Source of the DNA: Nitrososphaerota archaeon
GTDB taxonomy: Archaea > Thermoproteota > Nitrososphaeria > Nitrososphaerales > Gagatemarchaeaceae
Length of the DNA stretch: 19,612 nt
Direction of reading: 5' to 3'
Assembly (NCBI GenBank): GCA_005877225.1
Contig: VBPK01000001.1
Span: 1-19,612, forward strand
Within the stretch, counting starts at the first letter, position 1; each line of letters begins with the position of its first letter. Below the pieces are notes generated by a model. That model did no database searches. It was not told the origin of the DNA and saw only the letters and a program-made list of their open reading frames with translations. Below, piece by piece: positions 6,145-13,274 of the stretch. Made by a program: the position numbers and the translations under genes.

Positions 6145-7470
6145 ATGGAATCCGCTGAAGGAATCGGACCGGAAGCATCGAAGAAGGGAATAGGTGCATC
6201 TGCGAATTCGTCTGCTCCAGAGTATCTCGGAGAGCCTGCCTTTGATGAGGCTCGAAGCGATTCTGGATCCCAATCCACAGGGGTGACTAAAAGCTCTGAG
6301 ATGATGAAGAGTCAGATGGAAGAGAGCCGAACGGATGAGGGGAACGAAGAGGTCCGGAGAGCATGGCCGGCGAAGAAGGAAGAGCTTGAACAGCTTTACC
6401 TCACGCAGAGACTCTCCGCGATGAAGATCTCCCAACTCTACGGGCTGAAGTATCCGAATCCGAAGTCGGGCGAGACGATGGTACTCTGGTACCTGAAGAA
6501 GTTCGGGATCAAGAGGAGAGATTCCGCGGAGCATATCCGCAAAGTATCCGAAGAGATGGTCGACCAGTGGGTAAGGCGCTACGTTGCAGGCGAGTCACTC
6601 AAACAGATTGCCGGAGATTTAGTCGGTTCTGTGACTGTGTTCGCGCATCTGAAGAAACGTGGAGTCCAACTTCGGGACAAGGTGGATGCCCAAATCGAAG
6701 CTGTCACAAAGCATCCGAGAAATCCATTCTCCGGAGACGCAGACGAGAGAGCATATCTCGTTGGTTTCAGAGTTGGCGACCTCGACGTCGTCAGGCATGG
6801 AAGGGCAGTGCGAGTTAGAACAGGAACAACCCATCCAAAGATGGCCGAACTATTCCAACAACTGTTTGGTCGCTACGGCTATGTTCATGCTTATGCCAGG
6901 CTCGCGAAGTGGACTGGATTCGAATGGAACCTGGAAGCCGATCTAGATGGCACCTTCGAGTTCCTATTGCTTGGAAAATCCGGAGTTCCGCCCGAATTCG
7001 CGGCTAAACCTCATCTCTTCTACAGTTTTCTAGCGGGATTCTTTGATGCGGAAGGTAGTATCTACCCGCATAGGAAGAAATGGGGTACCAGCTTTGAGAT
7101 TCAAATCTCGAACGTTAACTTCCAGCTGCTGACCAGCATCTTCAGGTGTCTGCAGAGGATGAATTATGATCCGAAGTTGGAATTACAAAATCAACAGCCC
7201 GAGCGGCTAGGCTACCATCAATTGGGTACAATATGGCGAATCCGACTATGGAGGCACAAAGAGGTGGCCCGCTTCCTCATGGAATTACCTCTCAAACATG
7301 GCGAGAGGACAGCGAAGAAGGAGTTAGCACTTCGATTCTTCGAATCCAATGACAAAGAGACGATTCGCAAGTTACTGTCAGACTGGGACCGACTTCGAGA
7401 GGAGATTAGAAGTGAAAGAGTTGCTTTCGTAGAAAAAGCCCGATTGGCGAGGATCGAGACGAAATCCTAA
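6145..7470 (+). CDS. Free-standing HTH + LAGLIDADG homing endonuclease
   Basis: 441 residues from ATG 6145; an upstream in-frame GTG at 6094 is less likely. The first 70 residues are low-complexity and polar. Then come two helix-turn-helix-like segments: residues about 74-125 (LTQRLSAMKISQLYGL) and 136-178 (YVAGESLKQIAGDLVG). Two LAGLIDADG helices follow, YLVGFRVGDLDV (204-215) and FLAGFFDAEGSI (295-306), each with its acidic residue, so a monomeric active nuclease is likely. No intein splicing blocks exist at either end and no host gene flanks it, so it is free-standing. It converges on nuoD, 80 nt apart. The duplicated HTH domains probably add target recognition, as in other archaeal HTH-LAGLIDADG proteins. 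Its DNA appears less GC-rich than neighbouring genes, suggesting transfer. Confidence 0.85.
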   Translation: MESAEGIGPEASKKGIGASANSSAPEYLGEPAFDEARSDSGSQSTGVTKSSEMMKSQMEESRTDEGNEEVRRAWPAKKEELEQLYLTQRLSAMKISQLYGLKYPNPKSGETMVLWYLKKFGIKRRDSAEHIRKVSEEMVDQWVRRYVAGESLKQIAGDLVGSVTVFAHLKKRGVQLRDKVDAQIEAVTKHPRNPFSGDADERAYLVGFRVGDLDVVRHGRAVRVRTGTTHPKMAELFQQLFGRYGYVHAYARLAKWTGFEWNLEADLDGTFEFLLLGKSGVPPEFAAKPHLFYSFLAGFFDAEGSIYPHRKKWGTSFEIQISNVNFQLLTSIFRCLQRMNYDPKLELQNQQPERLGYHQLGTIWRIRLWRHKEVARFLMELPLKHGERTAKKELALRFFESNDKETIRKLLSDWDRLREEIRSERVAFVEKARLARIETKS

Positions 7471-7513
7471 CTAGAGGGAATAGAGATAATATGTGATCTA
7501 CTTAGTGATAACT

Positions 7514-7535
7514 GCAAAACAAACATCGATTTTTG
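7514..7535. terminator. Convergent T-rich ends between the endonuclease and nuoD
   Basis: The 80-nt gap between the two convergent genes holds a plus-strand run of five T (7530-7534). On the minus strand it reads as TTTGTTTTG (about 7515-7523). Both are suitable as archaeal oligo-T termination signals for the gene facing them. Confidence 0.35.
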
Positions 7536-7550
7536 ACCAGAAAGTTGCAT

Positions 7551-8669
7551 TTATCGGTCTGATTCGACCGGCCAAAAATTCTGCGACCAGTAGACAGGCG
7601 GGATGTCCCCAACATGAACTCCCTTGAGCAGCTCCCGAATCATAATCATATTCTTGAAACTGGGGACGCCGATCTTCAGCCTGTAAGGTCTGGGAGTGCC
7701 GTCGCTGATCAGGTGGTAACTCATCTCACCTCTCGCCGCCTCCGCCCTCGCGTAGACCTCCCCCGCTGGGACCCTCGGCTGAGGACCCAGCTTTAGTCTC
7801 ACCGGCCCCGGCGGAATCGTCTTGAAGGCCTGCCTGATTATCTTCACCGACTGCCTCATCTCCAGTAGCGCCACGTACGCCCTCGCCCAGCAGTCGCCCG
7901 CCGTCAGGGAGGGAACCTCGAAATCAAAGTCTGGGTAGGCGCTGTACGGCTCGTCCCTCCTGATGTCATGCTTCACGCCGGAGGCGCGCAGGACGGTCCC
8001 GGTCGCGCCTAGGCGGATGGCGTCCTCCTTCGTTAGTACCCCGATCCCCTCCGACCTCTCGAGGAAGATTGGATTCTTGAAGAAGATCTTCTCGTATTCG
8101 TCCATCCTCTTTTCGAACCAGTCGCAGGTCTTCAACGCCCTCTCGGTCAATCCCTGAGGCATGTCGTTCCTCACGCCACCGGGGATGATGTACGCGAAGG
8201 TCACCCGTGCCCCACCTATCCTTTCCGCTATGTCGATCCAGAAGTCCCTATCTCCCATCGCCCAGGTGATCATCGTCGTGTGGCCGACGAAGATGCCGTA
8301 GATCGCGATGAAGTACATGTGAGAGACTATCCTGTTTATCTCGGCCATGATCACTTGGAGGTACTGCCCTCTGCGTGGGATTTTGTTGTTCATCAGCTCG
8401 TCTACCGCCAGAGCGTAGGGGAAGAGAATCCCGCAGCTGTCGAGGATGACGGGCCTCTCGAGGTGAGGTACGTTCTGGATGTAGTTCCTGTACTCGCCCA
8501 TCTTCTCCTCCCCCCTGTGGACGTAACCGGGGTCGGGCTCGGCCTTCACGACGTAGTCGCCGTCGAGCCAGAGCTGGATGCGGAAGTGCCCCGCGCCTGG
8601 GTGCTGCGGCCCGAGGGCGACGCTCATTATCCTGTCGGCGTCGGGATTGTATTCTGATTGTATTGTCAT
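7551..8669 (-). CDS. nuoD: NADH-quinone oxidoreductase subunit D (49-kDa type)
   Basis: 372 residues, full length. The hallmark N-terminus GPQHPGAGHFRIQLWLDGD and GYVHRGEEKMGEYRNY, and later PGGVRNDMPQGL and RGEMSYHLISDG, identify the NuoD/49-kDa subunit, which with NuoB lines the quinone site of complex I. The frame is open upstream to 8885, but that part is a shadow of nuoC; ATG 8669 (MTIQSEYNPDADR) lies 4 nt after the nuoC stop and fits the family N-terminus. It is the last gene of the nuoA-B-C-D unit. In most archaeal complex I operons nuoH and nuoI follow, but here transcription meets a T-rich stretch and a convergent homing endonuclease. Confidence 0.95.
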   Translation of the reverse strand: MTIQSEYNPDADRIMSVALGPQHPGAGHFRIQLWLDGDYVVKAEPDPGYVHRGEEKMGEYRNYIQNVPHLERPVILDSCGILFPYALAVDELMNNKIPRRGQYLQVIMAEINRIVSHMYFIAIYGIFVGHTTMITWAMGDRDFWIDIAERIGGARVTFAYIIPGGVRNDMPQGLTERALKTCDWFEKRMDEYEKIFFKNPIFLERSEGIGVLTKEDAIRLGATGTVLRASGVKHDIRRDEPYSAYPDFDFEVPSLTAGDCWARAYVALLEMRQSVKIIRQAFKTIPPGPVRLKLGPQPRVPAGEVYARAEAARGEMSYHLISDGTPRPYRLKIGVPSFKNMIMIRELLKGVHVGDIPPVYWSQNFWPVESDR

Positions 8670-8673
8670 CCTC

Positions 8674-9171
8674 TTATCTCCCGGGCGAGATGTAGTCCTT
8701 CCGGAGAGGAGGGATGTCGTTCCAATCCTCGGGGAGGAGGAGGTTCTTGAGGTTCGGGTGGCCGGAGAAGACCACCCCCAGCATCTCATGCGTCTCTCGC
8801 TCGTGGTACTCGGCGCCAGGCCAGACTTCGATGAGAGTTGGAACCGTTGGATTGTCTCTCTTTGGCCGCTCGGCGAGGGCGACAATTATCGCCTCCTGGC
8901 CGGGCTTTGACACCGCCCCGACGAAGTAGATTACCTCGATCTCGTTCTTCGCTATCCAGTCGGTCCCCGAGACACAGCTGATGTGGTCGAACCCGAGCTC
9001 GTCCCGGACGAAGAGCGCGACCTCCTTGATCTTCTCCGGAGCCGTCGTCACCTTCAACCGCTTCTCGCGCACGTAGTCGACTGTGGTCCCGGGAAACTTC
9101 TGAACAATCGCGTCTGCCAGTGGTTGGGTCTTCGCTGGCTGAGGAGGAGGCGTCTGGGCCTGAGCCTGCAA
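8674..9171 (-). CDS. nuoC: NADH-quinone oxidoreductase subunit C (30-kDa type)
   Basis: 165 residues. The C-terminus carries the family signature YHERETHEMLGVVFSGHPNL followed by LLLPEDW and PPLRKDY. It is a peripheral-arm subunit of complex I that docks NuoD. The N-terminal 18 residues are Gln/Pro-rich and probably unstructured. The start is TTG at 9171, 6 nt after the nuoB stop. Stand-alone NuoC, not fused to NuoD, is usual for archaeal enzymes. Confidence 0.94.
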   Translation of the reverse strand: MQAQAQTPPPQPAKTQPLADAIVQKFPGTTVDYVREKRLKVTTAPEKIKEVALFVRDELGFDHISCVSGTDWIAKNEIEVIYFVGAVSKPGQEAIIVALAERPKRDNPTVPTLIEVWPGAEYHERETHEMLGVVFSGHPNLKNLLLPEDWNDIPPLRKDYISPGR

Positions 9172-9177
9172 CCCGCG

Positions 9178-9699
9178 TTACGCTCCTTTGAGGCTCGGCG
9201 AGTGTCTTATCTTCTCCTGGAGGAGGACGAGCCCCTGCAGGAGTGCCTCGGCGCGGGGAGGGCAGCCAGGGACGTAGACATCGACGGGTATTATGTCATC
9301 GATACCTCTGAGGACATTGTAGGAGTCGAAGTAGAGACCACCTGTGATCGCGCACGCACCCATTGCGATTGTCCACTTCGGTTCGGCCATCTGGTCGTAG
9401 ATGAGCTTCAGCCTTGGGGCGAGCTTCCTGGTCACCGTCCCCATCACGATGAGGAGGTCGCACTGCCTGAGCGAGCCGAAGGCCTCCAGAGCCCCAAACC
9501 TTTCCATATCGAAGCGGGACCCGGCCGCAGCACCAACCTCGACCGAACAGCACGCCGTCTCAAGGTGGACTGGCCATAGGGAGTAGAGCCTCCCCCAGTT
9601 AACAAGGTACCGAAGGGGGGCACCTATGTTGTCTTGTACGATTTCGTTGAGCCGACCGACGAGGGCGTTGTACGTGCCCGTCTTCTGGACCGTTACCAT
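9178..9699 (-). CDS. nuoB: NADH-quinone oxidoreductase subunit B (N2 cluster)
   Basis: 173 residues from ATG 9699 (MVTVQKTGTYN); a longer frame to 9822 only shadows nuoA. The four ligands of iron-sulfur cluster N2 are present: the tandem C50-C51 (ETACCSVEVG), C116 (MGACAITGG) and C146 (YVPGCPPRAEAL). NuoB transfers electrons to quinone at the junction of the peripheral and membrane arms. The start overlaps the end of nuoA by 7 nt, indicating translational coupling. Confidence 0.96.
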   Translation of the reverse strand: MVTVQKTGTYNALVGRLNEIVQDNIGAPLRYLVNWGRLYSLWPVHLETACCSVEVGAAAGSRFDMERFGALEAFGSLRQCDLLIVMGTVTRKLAPRLKLIYDQMAEPKWTIAMGACAITGGLYFDSYNVLRGIDDIIPVDVYVPGCPPRAEALLQGLVLLQEKIRHSPSLKGA

Positions 9700-10064
9700 A
9701 GCTCTCTCCTCCCCGCCATGTAGAGTGCGAAGCCGAGCGGGACCGAGAGCATCCCGATGAAGAGCGTGATTATCCAGCTCGAAGAGACGCCGAGAGCGAG
9801 AGGTCTGTAGGCGGCGGCCCACGCGTAGAGGAACATCGCCATCACGTCGAAGACCAGGAACATCAGGAGGTAGGCGTAGTACTGCATCATGAAGTGCATC
9901 TTCCCCCCTCCCAGCGGGACCTGCCCGCTCTCAAACGGCAAGTTCTTGATTGGGTTCGGCTTGTGAGGGGCGAGTATCTTCGGGATGATTATCACTGGGA
10001 GCGTGAAGACCACCCCGATGACCGCCATCATGAAGACTGAGCCGATGTCACCGAAGAGGGGCAA
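9693..10064 (-). CDS. nuoA: NADH-quinone oxidoreductase subunit A
   Basis: 123 residues with three predicted membrane helices (about 8-28, 63-84 and 92-115). The loop between the first two carries the family signature ...NLPFESGQVPLGGGK. NuoA is a small membrane subunit near the quinone channel. The start is TTG 10064, giving MPLFGDIGSVFMM; it lies 25 nt downstream of a TATA box, so the mRNA should be leaderless. It is the first gene of the nuoABCD unit. Confidence 0.93.
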   Translation of the reverse strand: MPLFGDIGSVFMMAVIGVVFTLPVIIIPKILAPHKPNPIKNLPFESGQVPLGGGKMHFMMQYYAYLLMFLVFDVMAMFLYAWAAAYRPLALGVSSSWIITLFIGMLSVPLGFALYMAGRRELW

Positions 10065-10088
10065 ACAAAACTTGCGAACCGCTTCAAG

Positions 10089-10096
10089 TTATTTAA
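10089..10096. promoter_or_regulatory. TATA box TTAAATAA of the nuo operon, near-symmetric
   Basis: On the minus strand TTAAATAA lies 25-32 nt before the nuoA TTG, correct for a leaderless transcript. On the plus strand the same bases read TTATTTAA and lie 27 nt before the ATG at 10123. It may fire in both directions. Confidence 0.6.
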
Positions 10097-10122
10097 GGTT
10101 TGAACGGGCGAGGAGGTGATTG

Positions 10123-10266
10123 ATGTCGAGGGAAAATCTCATCCCCGCTGACGGAAATTGGATAGAGACATGCGAGGGAAGGCAGAAGATAGAGAAGAGG
10201 ATCTCGAAGGGCTACCACTCACTTACTAGTCGCCGCCATGAATCTCGAGTGATTCCTCCTTCATGA
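10123..10266 (+). CDS. Possible 47-aa protein with a Shine-Dalgarno-like box
   Basis: ATG 10123 opens a 47-codon frame (MSRENLIPADGNWIETCEGR...) ending at TGA 10266. Immediately upstream is GGAGGTGAT (10112-10120), a near-perfect ribosome binding site with only 2 nt to the ATG, and the nuo TATA element lies 27 nt upstream. The basic C-terminal third overlaps the 3' end of the CBS-protein gene on the other strand. No domain recognised. A start placed by TATA would leave the ribosome site outside the transcript, so the two signals do not reinforce each other. Confidence 0.33.
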   Translation: MSRENLIPADGNWIETCEGRQKIEKRISKGYHSLTSRRHESRVIPPS

Positions 10267-10651
10267 ACGACTCGAGAAGCCTGCTCTCGAAGAAGAAGTC
10301 GCGGATCGAGAGGACCCCGAAGAGCGTGCCGTCGTCATTCTCGACCACAAGATGCCTGATGTGGTTTTGCATCATGAGCCAGACCGCCCTCGACAGAGGT
10401 TCGGACCTCTTTATCCTCACGAGCTTCTTGGTCGAGATGGCGCCGAGGGAGGTGCCAGCGGCCGTCCCCGCCGCGACGGCCCTCACGACGTCTCTCTCGG
10501 ATAAGACCGCCTCCGCCCTCACAGGGTTCAGGGAGGAGGCAATGACGAGCAGACCGATTCCCTCGCGGACGAAGACCTCTGCGGCCTGCTTTATCGTGGC
10601 GCTCGAGCTTATCGTCACGGGGCTCCTGTGAATCAGCGCCTCGACTCTCAT
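10226..10651 (-). CDS. CBS-domain pair protein
   Basis: 141 residues made almost entirely of two CBS motifs, about residues 7-62 (PVTISSSATIKQAAEVFVRE.. LSERDVVRAVA) and 78-134 (LVRIKRSEPLSRAVWLMMQN.. GVLSIRDF). CBS pairs bind adenine nucleotides and act as energy sensors, usually on a partner protein. The ATG overlaps the citrate synthase stop as ATGA, so the two are cotranslated. Control of citrate synthase or of the neighbouring complex I by adenylate binding is an attractive inference, not shown by sequence. Confidence 0.88.
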   Translation of the reverse strand: MRVEALIHRSPVTISSSATIKQAAEVFVREGIGLLVIASSLNPVRAEAVLSERDVVRAVAAGTAAGTSLGAISTKKLVRIKRSEPLSRAVWLMMQNHIRHLVVENDDGTLFGVLSIRDFFFESRLLESFMKEESLEIHGGD

Positions 10652-11856
10652 CTACTTGTCGCTCTGTTCTCGATGGGGACGTACTTAGAACCCTGTGACC
10701 CCAGGTATTCCGCCCTCGGTCGGATGATCCTGTTATCGCTGTACTGCTCGAGGACGTGAGCCAGCCAGCCGGGCGCCCTCCCGACAGCGAAGACGGGAGT
10801 GAAGAGGTAGGTGGGAATTCCCACGTGGTTCAGGGCCAGACCGGAGTAGAGGTCGACGTTCGGGTAGAGCTTCTTCTCCCTCAGCATCGCCTCCTCGACC
10901 TTCAGGAGGATCTCGAAGTCCTCCCTCTCCCTCTCGGTGGAGAGAAACTCCTTGGCCATCTCCTTGAGGATTTTCGCCCTCGGGTCCATCGTCCGGTAGA
11001 CCCTGTGGCCGAACCCCATCAGCTTCTGCTTGTTGGCCAGCCTGTTGGTCACATACTTCTCCGCGTTCTTGCTGCTCCCAATCTCGGAGGTCATCTCGAC
11101 TACCTTCTCGTTCGCGCCTCCGTGCAGAGGCCCCTTGAGGGCACCGACCGCCCCTGTGACGGCCGAGTAGATGTCGGAGAGGGTGGAGGCGATCACCCTC
11201 GCGGTGAAGGTCGAGGCGTTCAGCTCGTGGTCTCCGTGGAGGATGAAGAAGACGTTCATCAGGCGGGTGTCCGAATCGGAGGGCTCCTTCCCCGTGACCA
11301 TGTAGAGGAAGTTGGCGGCATAGCTGAGGTCGTCCTTCGGGGGGATGGGGGTCCAGTCGTGCTTGTGCCTGTGGATGGCCGCGACGACCGTTCCTATCCT
11401 GGCGGCGATCGATGAGGCCTTCTCTTGAAGAGAGTACATCGGGTCGTCGAAAACTCCCAGAGCGGCGACGCAGACCCTGAGCGCGTCCATCGCATCGCAG
11501 TTCTTGGGGAGCTCCTGTAGAATCGAGATTATCCTGGGGGGAACGGGACGCTTTGCGGAGATGTTCCGCGAAAACTGTTGCAGCTCGTTCTCCGTGGGCA
11601 GCTTCCCGTTCATGAGGAGGTACGCGGTCTCCTCGTAGGTCGAGTGGGCGGCGAGGTCCCTGATGTCGTACCCCCGATAGAGGAGCCTTCCCTCGATTCC
11701 GTCGATGAAACAAATTGAGCTCGTCCCGGCTATCACATCCTCGAGCCCCTTCTGCGTCGCAAGCCTCTGAATCACCTGGTCGAGGGGCTCGCCCCACTTC
11801 GCCATGCCGGTGAGCTTGGAATGGGTGTCTTCGGAGACCTTGACGACTTTGGACAT
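10648..11856 (-). CDS. gltA: Citrate synthase with N-terminal RHH-like extension
   Basis: 402 residues from ATG 11856. Residues from about 36 on are a standard type II-like archaeal citrate synthase: KGLEDVIAGTSSICFIDG, YRGYDIRDLA, HGDHELNAS (His210), MGFGHRVYRTMDPRA (His284) and PNVDLYSG (Asp335), so the catalytic His-His-Asp triad is intact. It condenses oxaloacetate with acetyl-CoA. The first ~33 residues, KVVKVSEDTHSKLTGMAKWG then EPLDQVIQRLA, match the pattern of short ribbon-helix-helix antitoxin-like proteins (VxVSEETHxKLxxL..GExxDxVIxRL), absent from usual citrate synthases. The frame is open upstream to 11907, but a TATA-like box places the transcript start at the ATG 11856. The next gene (CBS pair) overlaps by 4 nt. 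Confidence 0.95.
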   Translation of the reverse strand: MSKVVKVSEDTHSKLTGMAKWGEPLDQVIQRLATQKGLEDVIAGTSSICFIDGIEGRLLYRGYDIRDLAAHSTYEETAYLLMNGKLPTENELQQFSRNISAKRPVPPRIISILQELPKNCDAMDALRVCVAALGVFDDPMYSLQEKASSIAARIGTVVAAIHRHKHDWTPIPPKDDLSYAANFLYMVTGKEPSDSDTRLMNVFFILHGDHELNASTFTARVIASTLSDIYSAVTGAVGALKGPLHGGANEKVVEMTSEIGSSKNAEKYVTNRLANKQKLMGFGHRVYRTMDPRAKILKEMAKEFLSTEREREDFEILLKVEEAMLREKKLYPNVDLYSGLALNHVGIPTYLFTPVFAVGRAPGWLAHVLEQYSDNRIIRPRAEYLGSQGSKYVPIENRATSR

Positions 11857-11879
11857 TGAGTACACTTGGTATGATTGGT

Positions 11880-11887
11880 GTATTAAG
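11880..11887 (-). promoter_or_regulatory. TATA-like box of the citrate synthase gene
   Basis: The minus strand reads ACTTAATACA here, 24-31 nt before ATG 11856. This spacing predicts a leaderless mRNA and excludes the longer upstream frame, supporting the RHH-like segment as the true N-terminus. Confidence 0.5.
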
Positions 11888-11947
11888 TTTACATCGGCAG
11901 CGCCCAAGGGTCAGGTCGATTGTTGAAACAGCGAGCGATGCGATAGA

Positions 11948-12270
11948 TATGTATAGTAGATTCCGAGGGATTACAATAGTTTGAGGATAGCCGTCGTCGG
12001 GCGGGGGTGGCAGGGGCGTACCTCCTCAACAGGATACCCAACGAGCATGAAGTCGAGTGCTTCGAGATGCGCCCAGAGGAGAAAGTGGTATACTGTCAAT
12101 TAATCGGTGGCGCTCGAGCTGGCGTTGTAAGGTCGATTTGCTTAGCTGTCGCCTGGCAAAGGGCGAAATGGATATCTCTTCAGGGCGTGGCTGGCGCTTA
12201 CCATCTTAGCAGAATACCAGCTAAGCGCCGCGTCGAGTGCGTGGAGATGAGGCCCGTTTCGTGTGTATAA
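11948..12270 (+). pseudogene. Two decayed N-terminal copies of an FAD-dependent reductase
   Basis: TATGTATA (11948-11955) is followed at 11981 by TTG AGG ATA GCC GTC GTC GG, which copies the start of the intact reductase at 13271 (LKIAVVGLGVAGSYLLNRL). One base is missing in codon 7, shifting the frame; the homology continues as AGVAGAYLLNRIPNEHEVEC (12001-12074). A second copy, GVAGAYHLSRIPAKRRVECV, lies at 12184-12255, 180 nt later in the same frame, and ends at TAA 12270. Only the dinucleotide-binding beta-alpha-beta unit is represented; nothing of the catalytic part follows. I read this as remnants of duplicated reductase genes or of a tandem 5' duplication. The promoter-like element at proper distance suggests that it was once expressed. 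Confidence 0.75.
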
Positions 12271-12410
12271 ACTCTGCCGTATCTTCAATGAATTCTGCGG
12301 GGTCAGCTACTAATAAAGCGGATCCCATGGGCTGACTGGTTTAATTGCCCGGAGACCTGCGGCACGGCAGGGAAGCGGTTCAGCATGGAGCCTACCCTTT
12401 GAAAGACGAG
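12271..12410 (+). other. Intergenic leader before the membrane protein gene
   Basis: No gene seen. It contains AT-rich TAATAAAG (12311-12318) and TTTAATTG (12340-12347), either of which could serve as promoter for the following gene. No hairpin or T-run was recognised. Confidence 0.35.
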
Positions 12411-13274
12411 ATGGCAAGCGAGACGGATACACGCGTGACGAACAGGGCGGCTGAGTTCTTCTTCTACTTAGAGGAGGTCGTCTGCCTTCCCTTGGGCATG
12501 ATCATGTACGTAATACCAGAGACTACGACGGCGTTCTGGCCCTATGCAATCAAACCGCTCGCATCTCGAATGTTCGGCTCAATGTTCTTGGCCCTGGCGA
12601 TCGCTGCTATTCTCGCCTTGAGGGATAGGAGGGGGATCTCGAATAGCGCAGTCTTGGTTACGACTTGGCCAATCTTCCTGATGGTTGCTATTGCTGGAAC
12701 AATTGCGCCTGGCCTTCAACCGTCCCTTGGGAGCTGGCTTCTGTCCGCATTCTTACTGGCTATGGCGTTGACTGGGTTTCTCCTCTTCGTGAGAAGAACC
12801 GGGAAGGCGACGGGTCCGCTTGACCGGATCCCCAGAGGACTGAGACGCGCCTTCCTCGGACACGCGGTGATCGTCACCTTTTTCGGCCTGAACATGTTCT
12901 TCCTTCCTTCACTCGCCTTCAGCTTCTGGCCGTGGAGGGTGTCGAGCACAGTGATGAGAGGACTCGGGGGACTCTTCTTGGGCACGGCAGCCGGTACGGC
13001 TTGGGCGTGTGCTCAAAAGTACCGTGAAAACGTCATGGCACTCTTGCTTCCGTACTTCGCTTTCGTTGGTCTGGTCTTGCTGGACGTTGCCGCCAGCTGG
13101 GGAGTTATCCTCGCAGAGAGCCCTGGGGTGCAGGTCACTCTCTTCTGGATACTAGTGTACGCCTACGTCGCGGCCTACACCGCTTATTTTTCCGTCAGAC
13201 AGAGGAGCTGGCCGGTGTCGGTGAGAGAGGGGGGAAAGGTTAAACCATTGACCTCTTGGCAAAAAGGGAGTTGA
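12411..13274 (+). CDS. Eight-helix membrane protein with internal duplication
   Basis: 287 residues from ATG 12411 (MASETDTRVTNRAAEF); an in-frame TTG at 12345 would add a hydrophilic leader and is less likely. About eight hydrophobic helices in two similar halves: FWPYAIKPLASRMFGSMFLA in the first corresponds to FWPWRVSSTVMRGLGGLFLG in the second, each preceded by a helix ending in a Pro-rich turn and followed by three more helices. I recognise no family name. Its end overlaps the reductase start by 4 nt if the TTG 13271 start is used. A link to membrane lipid synthesis with that gene is inference. No catalytic motif is visible. Confidence 0.85.
   Translation: MASETDTRVTNRAAEFFFYLEEVVCLPLGMIMYVIPETTTAFWPYAIKPLASRMFGSMFLALAIAAILALRDRRGISNSAVLVTTWPIFLMVAIAGTIAPGLQPSLGSWLLSAFLLAMALTGFLLFVRRTGKATGPLDRIPRGLRRAFLGHAVIVTFFGLNMFFLPSLAFSFWPWRVSSTVMRGLGGLFLGTAAGTAWACAQKYRENVMALLLPYFAFVGLVLLDVAASWGVILAESPGVQVTLFWILVYAYVAAYTAYFSVRQRSWPVSVREGGKVKPLTSWQKGS
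13239..13247 (+). promoter_or_regulatory. TATA-like box GGTTAAACC before the reductase
   Basis: A symmetric GGTT-A-AACC inside the end of the membrane-protein gene, 24 nt before TTG 13271. It predicts an internal leaderless promoter and argues for TTG 13271 rather than TTG 13256 as start. Confidence 0.4.

Noticed and set aside
6055..6534. 159-codon minus-strand frame opposite the endonuclease start
   Set aside because: Shadow of the endonuclease N-terminus; product low-complexity and without motifs.
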